Of a DNA stretch of 64,000 nt, positions 55,053-64,000 are shown piece after piece. The notes under the pieces are model-generated. The model saw nothing but the letters and a program-made list of their open reading frames with translations, did not search any database and was not told the origin of the DNA. The stretch lies in assembly GCA_030323885.1 (NCBI GenBank), contig CM059194.1, positions 11,952,963 through 12,016,962 on the forward strand. The letters run 5' to 3'. This DNA is from Branchipolynoe longqiensis. Lineage: Eukaryota > Annelida > Polychaeta > Phyllodocida > Polynoidae. The translations under genes were made by a program, and so were the position numbers. Each line of letters begins with the position of its first letter. Within the stretch, counting starts at the first letter, position 1.

Positions 55053-56312
55053 GACCAGACCAGTCTGAATGAGTAGAGTGTCCATCTCCTGTTTTGGGAG
55101 ACCTGGAGATCCGAACCCATGAGTTTGTGGGTTTGAATCCTGGTCGAGTCAAACCAATTGTAAAAATATACGGATTTTCGGTTAAGAATTATATATTGGC
55201 AGAGAGCATTATTATTCTTGAACGACGAAGTGGGAATCAGGTTATGTAAACTAAAGGTAACCCACTCCCACTCCCATTGTACATGATACTGAGTGATGTG
55301 AAATATATGTTATATATGATGCTTGGAGTTAATGAAGAGATTTCCTATAGGAAAGACAGTACATGATTATTGAAATGTTTCTCTATGTGTTCATAAAGAA
55401 TACAATGGGAGGAAAGGAAAATGTTACTATATATATCTATATACATATCTGTAACTGTATGCAACATCCTGTCCACCCATGACCACCGACTGACCCCCCT
55501 GGCTAATCTGCATATGTATAGAGTGCACCACCTGTAGCTGGTTTGAGTGACAGCCCCTACTGGGGGTGGGCACCCACCCAGTCTGTGGGGAGTGTCTGAT
55601 TGGCTGGCTGGGGAATGTCCAGTCACCTGACTCACTTGGCCTATCCTGACCACACACTAGTCTAAAATAAGTAATTATTCAAATATCTGCTCCAGTTAAG
55701 CTGGAGAGAAATCACTCTACTCCTAGCTCTTGAGTGAGACACACCTACTTTTGAGCAGCAACCCCAGACACTCTGTCTGCTCTCAGTATACAGGCTAAAG
55801 TGACAATGAGACATAGTATGGGCAGCATATGAGGAGTGAAGGTGCTAGGTCACATGTAAGGGGGGTGGACAGGAGTTGCTGCCAATAAAGCACAACTTAT
55901 TCACTGTTCATCTGTGTGACTGGTTTTCCTTCCTCTTTCCAGACTTGGTTAAATTGATTTAGGCTGATTGCATCACAGGTGAAATGAAGGGGAAGAGTTT
56001 TGTAGTCACATGGGGTGCTCACAGCGGCAGAGCACCCGTGTTTCTATACAATGACTTAAAAATGTATACTTGTCGCTTCCTAGCCAGGCGCTCAGCATTA
56101 TTAGGATAGGGCAAGGACTGGTTGGCTCAATGTGAGGATAATGTGACTGAGTGGGATATCAAGTCATGGTGCCAGCAGCCTGGTGTCCCGGTGGGGCAGC
56201 ACTATACTACACTATACTATACAGTCACCATGAGTGCACACTGTCACAAGTCGGCACCCGTCGTGATATGACTTTAGATGTTGCTAGGACGTAAAACAAC
56301 AAACAAACAAAT
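55053..56312 (+). mobile_element. full-length tRNA-derived SINE, split by a solo LTR (TSD CCTTCCACAAA)
   Basis: SINE sequence is 55053-55158 and 56049-56312, about 370 bp. It has the tRNA-like head with B box (GGGTTTGAATCCTGG), the core AATGACTTAAAAATGTATA, the distal core and a tail ending AACAACAAACAAACAAAT. CCTTCCACAAA flanks the whole (55042-55052, 56313-56323), the kind of duplication made by LINE machinery. This is the only copy here with both ends. Confidence 0.88.
55159..56048 (+). mobile_element. solo LTR family L, inside the SINE (TSD CAAT)
   Basis: Starts TGTAAAAATATACGG; the right end is GTTTCTATA followed by CAAT. CAAT is found at 55155-55158 and 56049-56052; the uninterrupted SINE has a single CAAT in AAACCAATGACTT. 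AATAAA near 55885. Confidence 0.85.
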
Positions 56313-56984
56313 CCTTCCACAAATAGCAATCTCCTTGTGGAAGCGAAATATAAAATAAAACGCCTCCCTTTAATTTATGTGGTGCAATTATTTTGAGTTT
56401 CTGCCATTTTTCGAGCTAAATATGTTAACTTGGTCGCTATTATCGACCTTACTTTAGCTTGAATTTACTTTTATAATAAATGGTTAACTTTGGAGATATT
56501 TGATGTGAAAACCTGTCAAATTAATTGTTGCATGCCCATTAACATTCTGATACAACAGGTTTAATCAGTATATAACAGAGTTGATTCAACTTTGCATACA
56601 CCGTTATGCAGAAACAAATATTTAAGAAGTGTCACCAGAATCTAACTTGGAGATGGAAGATAGCATCTCGATGAGTGCTTTGCTTTCCAAAATGTGATGC
56701 TTTTATCGGACTATGCAGCTTTAAGTAACGTCTATGTCTCACAAAGGGAGAACAAGTTAAAAAAGCCTGGTCACGTGAGTGCGATTTCTTCTTGAAGATT
56801 TATACTGCCTATCACGGATAAGTCTGAATAGAGTTGTTTTCACCATTAGACAGTTTGTCGATAGAAAGCCAGAGCCTACACTTTTACCGACCCAAGGGAT
56901 TTTTAACCTCACACACCACATAGACATGGTATGAGAGCAACTGGCCTTTGATGATGCTGTAAGTTATACACAGCGGTGGGAATT

Positions 56985-57092
56985 CAAATTGGCAGAGGTG
57001 GGGGCACAGAGAATCAAACCACCGACCTTCAGATTAGCAGTTTGACCTAGAAAAAAGTCAGACACTCTAACCCCTCTGCCACCGAGAACACC
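56985..57092 (-). mobile_element. tRNA-like sequence, second SINE-type head
   Basis: On the minus strand GGTGGCAGAGGGGTTAGAGT resembles an A box and GAAGGTCGGTGGTTTGATTC a B box, but the spacing is expanded by a T-rich insert and no clean cloverleaf forms. It is more likely a SINE head or pseudo-tRNA than a tRNA gene. Confidence 0.45.
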
Positions 57093-57265
57093 ACATTCTT
57101 GAACTTTCTTAGTAAGCCTAGTCCTACATACACTGCAGTTACTATTTCTAGAATTTGATTAATTTATTGAGATATAGTTTAATTAGTTCAAGAATGCACG
57201 TCCCAATCACGTAACCAGATTTTTTAACTTGTCGTCCCTTTGTGAGACATAGCTTGTTCACTTAC

Positions 57266-57370
57266 TTGTTTCGCACATGGTACCGGCAAAGCCAGGAGCA
57301 CAAATGCAGGTTATGCTTGATATTCCTTCCAAGCATGTTGCCCCAGTTCCGCAAGGACCTGAGTCACACA
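57266..57370 (-). CDS. EGF-like exon
   Basis: A 105-bp phase 1-1 exon: CATCAG acceptor (AG at 57371-57372) and GTAAGT donor (complement of 57260-57265). The 35 residues carry six cysteines: CDSGPC, GTGATC, ITCIC, TMC. There is no calcium-binding signature. It is the shortest module and the farthest upstream EGF found. A tandem repeat array begins about 20 bp upstream of its acceptor (57394-57775). Confidence 0.88.
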
Positions 57371-57393
57371 CTGATGACAAAAGAAAATACGAA

Positions 57394-57775
57394 AAGGTAA
57401 TTATAGTTCTATTGACGAATTTAAATCATAAATCACAGTGAAGAATGATGTATGTAGTTGTTTGTTTTTTTAAAGGTAATTATAGTTCTATTTGCGAATT
57501 TCAATCACAAACCACAGTGAAGAATGATGTATGTAGTTATTTTGTAAAAAAAAAAAGGTAATTATAGTTCTATTGGCGAATTTCAATCACAAACCACAGT
57601 GAAGAATGATGTATGTAGTTATTTAAAAAAAAAGGTAATTATAGTTCTATTGGCGAATTTCAATCACAAACAACAGTGAAGAATGATGTATGTAGTTAAA
57701 TTTAAAAAAAGGTAATAATAGTTGTATTGGCGAATTTAAATCACAAATCACAGTGAAGAATGATGTGTGTAGTTT
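57394..57775. repeat. tandem repeat, about 75-bp unit, five copies
   Basis: Each unit contains AAGGTAATTATAGTTCTATT, CAATCACAAACCACAGTGAA and GAATGATGTATGTAGTT, separated by variable A- or T-runs. It lies in the intron beside the EGF exon, covering where its branch-point would be expected to begin. Confidence 0.85.
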
Positions 57776-57786
57776 TCTTTGGATAC

Positions 57787-58620
57787 ACATGCAATGAGCT
57801 GAGCTGGGGGGTGGAGGTGTAAGGTATTCATTGTACGACCGTCAGTTGGTTATGTGACTAGTTAACGGCATCACTGAATGGACCGTCAAATAAACAGTTA
57901 CTAAAGCGAACTCACAGTGTCCACACACATTATTACAGGCCGTAAATGACATGTTATATATATATATGTTTCTTGTGGAACATGCGCAATGAGGTGGGCT
58001 GGGGTGGAGGTTATGGGGTGGGGTGTTATGTTGAGTAAACATCGTTGACAGGCAGTAAATGACATGGTATATATGTCTTCCGCTGAACAGTTGATTGCTT
58101 GGTTGTTGGAGTTTATGTCCTGGCAACATCTAAGGTCATAATGGGGGATCCGAACACGGCCAATGAGCTGATCTGCGCAGGGGTTGTGGGAAGGTGGGTA
58201 CGGGACATGTTGCGGAAACATTATTCACGTGCAGCAAATGACATGGTATAGATTTGTTTGTTTGTTGTTCTTTTACATCCTTGGCACATCTAAGGTCATA
58301 TCAGGATGGGTACCGACTTGGGACAGTGCGCACTCATGGCGACTTTACAGTGCTATCCCACTGGGAGACCAGGCTGCCAGCACCATGACCCGGTATCCAA
58401 CTCAGTCACATTATCCTCGCACTAAGCCAGTCATTGCCCTATCCTAATAATGCCGAGCGCAAGGTTAGAAAGCAACAAGTATAAATGTTTAAGTCATTGG
58501 TTTGACTCGACCAGGGTTTGAACCCACAAACCCATGACATGGCATAGATATCTTCCACTGATCATGCACAATGAGCTGAGCTGAGATGGGGAGGGGGTGG
58601 GGGGAGGATGGCTAGCTAGG
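57787..58620. repeat. degenerate repeats with CAATGAGCTGAGCTG and AATGACATGG
   Basis: Four irregular units share AATGAGCTGAGCTGGGG-like and GTAAATGACATGGTATA-like words, the array being interrupted by the SINE at 58257-58543. Confidence 0.5.
58257..58543 (-). mobile_element. tRNA-derived SINE, family S, reverse orientation
   Basis: Complement of the family: tail and distal core at the left (GACAGTGCGCACTCATGGCG), core TAAGTCATTGGTTTGACTCG, and the B box near 58515. Head partly lost. The flanking CCATGACATGG belongs to the host repeat. Confidence 0.7.
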
Positions 58621-59593
58621 TGTAAAAATATACGGATTTTCGGTTCAGGTTTATATATTGGTAAAGAGCATGATTATTCTTGGGTGACAGAATAAGTAAG
58701 GGTTTATGTAATCTAATGAGCAATGAGGCCCACTCACATTATGACATGTAATACACTATGTGAAATATATGTGCATGCATGGTGCCTAGAGATTAATGAA
58801 GAGATGTGGTATATCAGAAGAGTTTAAGGTTGAAGAAATGTTCCTCTATGTATTCATAAAGAATGCAATTGGAGAAAAAGGACATTTTAGTCTATATATA
58901 TATTTGTAACTGTTTGCAACTATCTGTCACCAGGGTGCTGAATGGCCTAGCACACCAGCCTAATCAACATATACACTGAGGCGCAGCCTGCAGCTGGGGA
59001 TGAGTCACCATTACTCAAATGGGGTGGTGCCGCCTCCCAGGCTGTGGGGGGTGTTTTGATTGGCTGGTTGTGGAATGGCCAGTCGCTCTCTCCCCCCGGG
59101 CCCCTGACCACACGAGCAGCATAAGATTAATTATTAATGAAAAACAGACCGATGCTCCCGTCACACTGGACATCGGCACTCTATCCCTGACTCTTGAGTG
59201 TGACAGACCGACTCTTGAGCAGGACCCCAGACACTCTGTCTGATGCTAGCAAAATTCACCTATTCCAATTGAGTGTGTGCAACAACCCTGGGGCTCTGGT
59301 TCCATGGGCTGCAGGCACTGATTTTGAGACTAACTATAGAGACCAATGAGTTGCTGTGTGGACACTACAGGAGGGGTGAGGGTGATAGGTCACTGATAGG
59401 TGAGCAGGAGTTGTTGCCATTAAAGCACAACATCCTCACTGTCTATCTTTGTCCTTGTCTTCCTTTCTTCCTTATTATGGTTAATGTGTTAGTAATCTGG
59501 GTTCGAATAATAGCATCACAGGTGATATGAAGGGGAGAGTCTGATGGTATCATCTGGTGTCCAAAACGTGGCCGGGCATCCAGAAATATCACA
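58621..59593 (+). mobile_element. solo LTR family L (TSD TAGG)
   Basis: A 973-bp copy, TGTAAAAATATACGG to CCAGAAATATCACA, with TAGG at 58617-58620 and 59594-59597. A homologue of the polyadenylation region (ATTAAAGCACAACATC) is near 59420. Confidence 0.88.
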
Positions 59594-59662
59594 TAGGAAT
59601 GGGGGAGGGGGGTTAGACTGCTATGCTAGGTCGGCATTGGGTGCGAGAACAACATGGCTAAC

Positions 59663-59946
59663 CTTTACAATAAGACGGGAGGTTCTCAGGATTGACGTCG
59701 ATTGAGTTGCACTCTGTCTGCATGACGCGTCTTGCGATGGCGCAGATGGTATCTTGGATCCTAGTCGTCTCGTCAGCCAGACCTTCAAAAGGACAGATGT
59801 CACTCTTGCAGTTGAGCCGGTGGCTGGCTTGTACCGCGCAGTTAGTGAAGGCGCTAGTGGCCGACTTTGACAGCACGTCCTGGCAGACTGTCTTCCAGGG
59901 AGGCAGCCCGCACTGATGCATCGGGGGCGTTGTCGTATCAGCACAG
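59663..59946 (-). CDS. probable cysteine-rich exon, family not recognised
   Basis: An open stretch of about 94 codons with nine cysteines: CADTTTPP, HQCGLPPWKTVC, FTNCAVQASHRLNC, KSDICPFEG, DTICAIARRVMQTEC and SYCKG. A possible donor (GTTAGC, after AAAG) gives a phase-1 end, compatible with the EGF exon next in line. The acceptor is uncertain: CAACAG at 59946 gives phase 2, CATCAG at 59912 gives phase 0. The spacing is distantly like the C8 region of von Willebrand-D proteins, but I cannot place it. High cysteine content and lack of repeats in the window make it more than a chance frame. Confidence 0.45.
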
Positions 59947-60000
59947 CTGTTGGGTGGTCAAAATGGTTGTTTGTTGTTTTATGTCCTAGCAACATACCCA

Positions 60001-60205
60001 GATGGGATGGCCGAATGCGTTAGAGCCTCCATCTCCCGTTTTGGTAGATCGTGGGATGGTGGGTTGAAACCGTGGTCGAGTCAAACCAATGACTTTAAAA
60101 TGATAATTGTCGCTTCCTTGCTTGGCACTCTGCATTTTTAGGCTAGGGCAAGGAGCAGTGGAATGAGGAAGACCAATCATCTGCGATTGAAATTTCCCCT
60201 GATCA
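60001..60205 (+). mobile_element. SINE, family S variant tail
   Basis: GATGGGATGGCCGAATGCGT head, B box remnant GGGTTGAAACCGTGG, core GAGTCAAACCAATGACTT and the variant tail GAATGAGGAAGACCAATCAT. It is preceded by a short reversed SINE tail (59968-59995). Confidence 0.7.
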
Positions 60206-61200
60206 ATCAACTAATGTACCCAAAAAGAAACAATCTATATATAAGGTCATGTTAGGAAAGGCGATACATAGAGCCACTGATTGGTTGGTCAAATAGAAAA
60301 ATAGAGTCACTCAGGGGTTGGAAAGTGGATTTCAAGTGGAGCCACACTCATGGTAGGACTACGGCCAATATGTGAAATGTTTGGAAGATTTGTGGGTTTG
60401 ATGATACCAGCATGTAATTAGGAATGCAGCTAAACTATGCGTCAATGGCATTATTACCCGCCTGTTGTAACGAACCTACTCATGTCTACTGAAATGACCT
60501 TAGATATTGCCAGGACGTAAACCCACAACAAACAACTTATGTTCTAATATTACATTTCTACATTTCGAAGTGTAGCCCACAGCAGCACTAGAAGGTCGCT
60601 TTGAAAGTAGGCCTAAGAGAATTTAGAACCACATTATGTTGATTCGCTTTGAAATAAACTAATGATTTGTTAATTCTTCTTTTCCCTTTTCCAAAAATGA
60701 TATGTTACCTATGATGTTACAAGGATTAGTTGGTTGTTGGAATTTTATGTCCTGATGGACAACATCTATCTCCAGCTAACACATAATGTTAAGTAACGTC
60801 AGGCTAATGATATTTTTTGGTTATGGTACATTATAATGGCATAGTAACCTTATACAGATGTCATAACATGTATTGTAATGTTTTGGAATCTATTGTGACT
60901 GAGACGCGGGCAGCCATCTTGGAAGAGACTGTAATGACATGTGAGATATAAAGTATATCGAAACCTAATCCAACTTAATCTAATTTATATTGGTGGCATC
61001 TTCACTACCAATTTGGCGATGACGATCGAATGATCTGGGCCAACCATCTTATGACCATTTAATGAGAAACTAACGCGCATTAAAATGACATTCAAGAAAA
61101 GTGAGTGAACCAATGTACACATGAGGAAGGGCCACTACAGGGCAACCAAAATCAAGGATCACAGCAAGTACCCATTACAAACATTGGCATTGCATGCCTG
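60206..61200. other. intronic, SINE scraps only
   Basis: Short SINE tail fragments near 60490-60535 and 60728-60760; no exon or complete element recognised. Confidence 0.4.
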
Positions 61201-61500
61201 TTACTCAGGGCAATATGGCTATAAACTGTTATGATGATATTTCTACAACATTTTTATGACATCAAAATATGGTTCTCGAATGTTATACAAAAACCTCATA
61301 TTGATGTAAGAAAACGTTGCATTAATGTTATATGAAAACATCATAATGATGTTAAAAAACGTCTCTAAAATATTAAAAAATAATGTTATACAACATTTTT
61401 ACTCGATACAAAATAACGTTGTTATGATGTTTTTTAATAACATTATTGTGACATCTTAAAACATTATTATGACATCACTATGACAGTTTATTGTTAGCTC
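61200..61500. repeat. AACGTT/ATGATGTT-rich repeat region
   Basis: Words such as AAAACGTT, ATTATGACATC and ATGATGTT recur in both orientations. AGCTAACA at about 60776 and TGTTAGCT at about 61491 could be short inverted ends of one element, which is weak evidence. Confidence 0.35.
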
Positions 61501-61612
61501 GGTCAGAACAGGTAACGACTTGTGACAGTGTGCACTCATGGCAAGTTTATAGTTCTGCCCCACTGGGGAAATCAGGCCACCGCACTAGGGCCCGATATCT
61601 CACGAAGATGAT
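61501..61612 (-). mobile_element. SINE fragment, family S distal core
   Basis: TGTGACAGTGTGCACTCATG and GCCCCACTGGGGAAATCAGG match the complement of the SINE distal core. Confidence 0.55.
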
Positions 61613-63370
61613 GATGTAGAATGTATATCATTACCTCGGTTCCGTTTTCCAACTGTTTCCCAGTTGGTTGGTGTTCGCGATGTCATAGTCGAGAACCGTC
61701 CCCCCTCTTGTGACAAAGTCGTCACCACAGAAATCATTATAATTGCCACAGAGACCCTAGGAATAGATGAGATTGTATCAGCAGAACACAAGCAGTGCAA
61801 CTTCAACAGCCATATTAGAGTTTTATTTGCTTTGTTGTTGTATGTTCAGCCAGAATACAATGTTGATAAGAGCCCACGTGTAGACCTGTTTTGTTTTGTT
61901 TTGCCATGACAATTTCCCTTGTCATTTCCTATGCTATCATCATCATCACCATGCTGTTGGTTGCTTTCATTACTTAACCGCATGCAGTTGTGCATTTTAT
62001 AAAAGCTGCTTGCAAAGTGTTAATGTGCTGCTGGATTTTGCAAGTTACTAGCAGCACTCTCTCGGGGAGCAAAGAAAGGTCTCACACTGGCAAGAACACA
62101 TCAAGGCAGGCACCGAGCACATATTAAACATAATGTTTGTGTGTGTCACACGACAAACTGGAATCCTGAGGCACTTTTTTTTTTCTTTTCTTGAAGATTT
62201 ATACTGCCTATCATGGATAAGTCTGAATAGACTTGTTTTCACCATTAGACAGTTTGTCCCTGCAGTGGCTGGTCGGAAGATCTTAGGAGTTCCATTCCTC
62301 ACCACCCTTAATGCTGCCACGGTAACATGGTTTTCTGTTATGGTTTGCTCCCGTAGCCTTTGGTTCTATCAAGAACCTGTACCTCAAGGTAGTAGTTTAC
62401 AACTTTGCAAGCCAGGGGCGTCAAACTCCATGAGGTATTTGAGCAAATAGGTATCAGAGGTACTGCAATACCCGCATTCCTAGACCTACAGTTTCCCACA
62501 TGCTCCCGCCCTGATATGACGATAGAAGTTGGTAGTACGTAGATGCCCAACAAACAAGCCACATGGTAATTCATAGATGAAGGAATGAGGGATCTTTGGT
62601 GGCGGCACCTATGGGAAGTTCTGAGCACTACTGCAAACAGATGCTGTGATGTCGCTGGGATGCTGGAGATGCAGGTAACTGCCCTTCTTCTGTGATCTCA
62701 TCTCTGAATAGAGCCCGCCATTTAAGCTAGAAAGTACCCGACGTGAGTGGTCCCAGATTCTGCCGATATATATATATATATATTACAAGGATAAGAGTTT
62801 GATGCCTGTTGCGATATGAATATCTGAATATAATCAAGCATTTCATTATTTTTCCAAGTATTCTTTACGGAGATATAGCATGTGAAATCCTAGGCAATCG
62901 GGGAATGTTGTACCCGACAAGAGCAGATTTAGATTCTGCTAATAGATGTCACTAGCTTTACTTGCAGGGTCTATTGCTACATAGGCCTACGTTTGCCCAC
63001 ACGTTACCGCCCAGATATGGCCAAAGCAGTTGGTAGAACGTAACAAACAAGCCACACGGTAATTCATAGAGAGGGGCTGAGCGACCTTTGGTGGTGCCAC
63101 CTATGGGAAGTCTGAGCACTACTGCAAACACATGCTGTGAGGTCATTGAGCGCTTAGATACTGGTTCACTTATTAAAGCTGCATAGTTCGATGAAAGCTT
63201 CAAATTTTCAAAACCAAAACAATTATCTAAATTTGATTCTGCATATCTAATTTAGATAGGAATGCCGTTATTAAGCATTTGTTACGACATGGGTGGGAAT
63301 ACTAAGCCAATTTGACAGAACCTGTTACTGCAGAATGGCGTCAGAATTTTGGCATGCTTGCCAACATTAA
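61613..63370. repeat. mostly dispersed repeats, no gene seen
   Basis: A 130-bp segment at about 62516-62650 (CACCTATGGGAAGTTCTGAG) recurs at about 63010-63145; another at 62190-62262 (GAAGATTTATACTGCCTATC) recurs at 56793-56870. A TA run lies at 62767-62782. No exon or TIR element could be bounded. Confidence 0.5.
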
Positions 63371-63790
63371 TTTAGCATGTTTGCACTTCAAATATCTCAA
63401 AAGCTAGCCATTTAAATTAAAAGTTACTTCAATCTAAAGTGAATTAGATTATGACTATCGACCTAATATATTAATCTCAGAAAATGACAGAAATTCTAAA
63501 CCATTGGTCTCTGCAACTTAATTATCTGTTGCCACATAGAACAAATTAGAAGGAGATACTAAGCCAGTTTAATAGAGTCTCTCACTGCGGAAACATATGA
63601 TCCTGTGGCGTTCTTACCAAGATTAATTTCGTACATTTTCACATTAAATATGCCAAAGTTAGCCATTTAAAATAAAAGTTACTTCAAGCTCAAGTGAAGT
63701 AGGTGATAACGATTAATCTAATACATTTATCGCGGAAAATAGCAGAACCTCAAACATATCAGACTATGCAACATTGAAGTTACATAATTC
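63371..63790. repeat. single arms of the FB foldback family
   Basis: TTCAAATATCTCAAAAGCTA at 63386 and a second, more diverged arm from about 63640 resemble the FB arms but are in the same orientation rather than inverted. Confidence 0.5.
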
Positions 63791-64000
63791 AGCGATACGG
63801 GACGCAAATTTAGTATAAGTTGGAAGTTTTATTAATATTTTTCGTTTGATAGTATTCTTTGCGACAGTTCTGAGGCGTTGGTCAATAATCTCTTTGTATG
63901 AATAGTCCCAGGCGCTCAACCCTATGTGTTCTTGTAGATGGATGGGTGGGATGGCTGAGAAAGAAAAAGACGGCGGCTTCCCGCAACCACGCGACAGGCT

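Larger units (their letters stand above)
54853..56515. mobile_element. diverged foldback element split by a SINE
   Basis: Left arm 54853-55005 (CTAATATATTTATCTCAGAA) and right arm about 56363-56515 (TTTTGAGTTTCTGCCATTTT ... GGAGATATTTGATGTG) are inverted versions of the FB arms. The SINE at 55053-56312 lies between them with its own 11-bp target duplication. Confidence 0.6.
2363..59946 (-). other. span of multi-EGF / chitin-binding gene
   Basis: This entry ties together the exons listed separately. All recognised exons lie on the minus strand, in the order (probable) cysteine-rich, nine to eleven EGF-like, then CBM14. Every EGF exon starts after an AG and ends before a GT in phase 1, so each can be added or skipped without changing frame, which is the usual arrangement in extracellular mosaic proteins. 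The product should be secreted or displayed at the cell surface, because disulphide-rich EGF and CBM14 modules fold outside the cytosol. No signal peptide, transmembrane segment or promoter was found; the 5' end is presumably beyond 60 kb or outside the window. It is inference that all the exons belong to a single transcript; two adjacent EGF genes cannot be excluded. Confidence 0.6.

Noticed and set aside
57394..57775. CRISPR-like spaced repeats
   Set aside because: Units are long, nearly identical end to end, with no unique spacers; the genome is eukaryotic. It is an intronic tandem repeat.
62133..62450. Plus-strand 105-residue frame
   Set aside because: Contains a T-run and a segment that recurs at 56.8 kb; no domain, no splice context.

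Overview
The window is eukaryotic and reads best as an invertebrate deuterostome genome, most plausibly a lancelet (Branchiostoma); a hemichordate or similar animal cannot be excluded. Evidence: short coding exons with GT/AG borders separated by kilobase introns; EGF-like exons of 105-117 bp all bounded by phase-1 introns; a chitin-binding type-2 exon; tRNA-derived SINEs; several LINE types; solo LTRs; and an unusual load of tyrosine-recombinase (YR) retroelements. There is no bacterial operon structure. The species call is inference.

The only host gene I can support lies on the minus strand and runs through nearly the whole window. In transcript order its exons are: a possible cysteine-rich exon (59946-59663), EGF (57370-57266), calcium-type EGF (46363-46250), calcium-type EGF (45239-45129), EGF pair (36324-36211, 35098-34985), EGF (29259-29143), EGF pair again (16747-16634, 15521-15408), EGF (11888-11775), EGF (11429-11319) and a chitin-binding (CBM14) exon that ends in a stop codon at 2363. 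It would encode a secreted or cell-surface multi-EGF protein with a C-terminal chitin-binding domain. The 5' end is not identified. The two EGF pairs are near-identical because an intragenic segment (13123-23562) is repeated at 33375-42774, and a further block (29837-30961) is repeated at 42828-43932.

Almost everything else is mobile DNA, much of it nested. 1-2360: a MITE, a 937-bp solo LTR with a 4-bp target duplication, a SINE. 3.2-7.7 kb: two broken LINEs and a MITE. 8.4-11.3 kb: SINEs and terminal-inverted-repeat (TIR) elements, including a 34-bp one. 13.1-23.6 and 33.4-42.8 kb: the duplicated block, holding the tail of a PAT-like YR element, EGF exons, a reverse-transcriptase remnant, and a GC-rich 4.8-kb YR element inserted into that remnant without target duplication. 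23.6-28.4 kb: two deleted relatives of the GC-rich element, one inside a solo LTR that is itself inside other repeat DNA. 31.3-34.1 kb: a LINE fragment abutting the RNase H-YR part of the PAT-like element. 47.5-51.7 kb: a MITE split by a YR element with textbook split direct repeats, itself split by two CCGG-flanked TIR elements. 52-59.6 kb: LINE tail, MITEs, a foldback split by a SINE split by an LTR, tandem repeats and another solo LTR. 60-64 kb: SINE fragments and dispersed repeats.

No mobile element here looks intact enough to move by itself: reverse transcriptase and recombinase frames carry stops, frameshifts, catalytic substitutions or insertions. About 2.6 kb of the first duplicate (17.5-20.1 kb) carries so many small insertions relative to the second copy that it looks like unpolished long-read sequence rather than biology.
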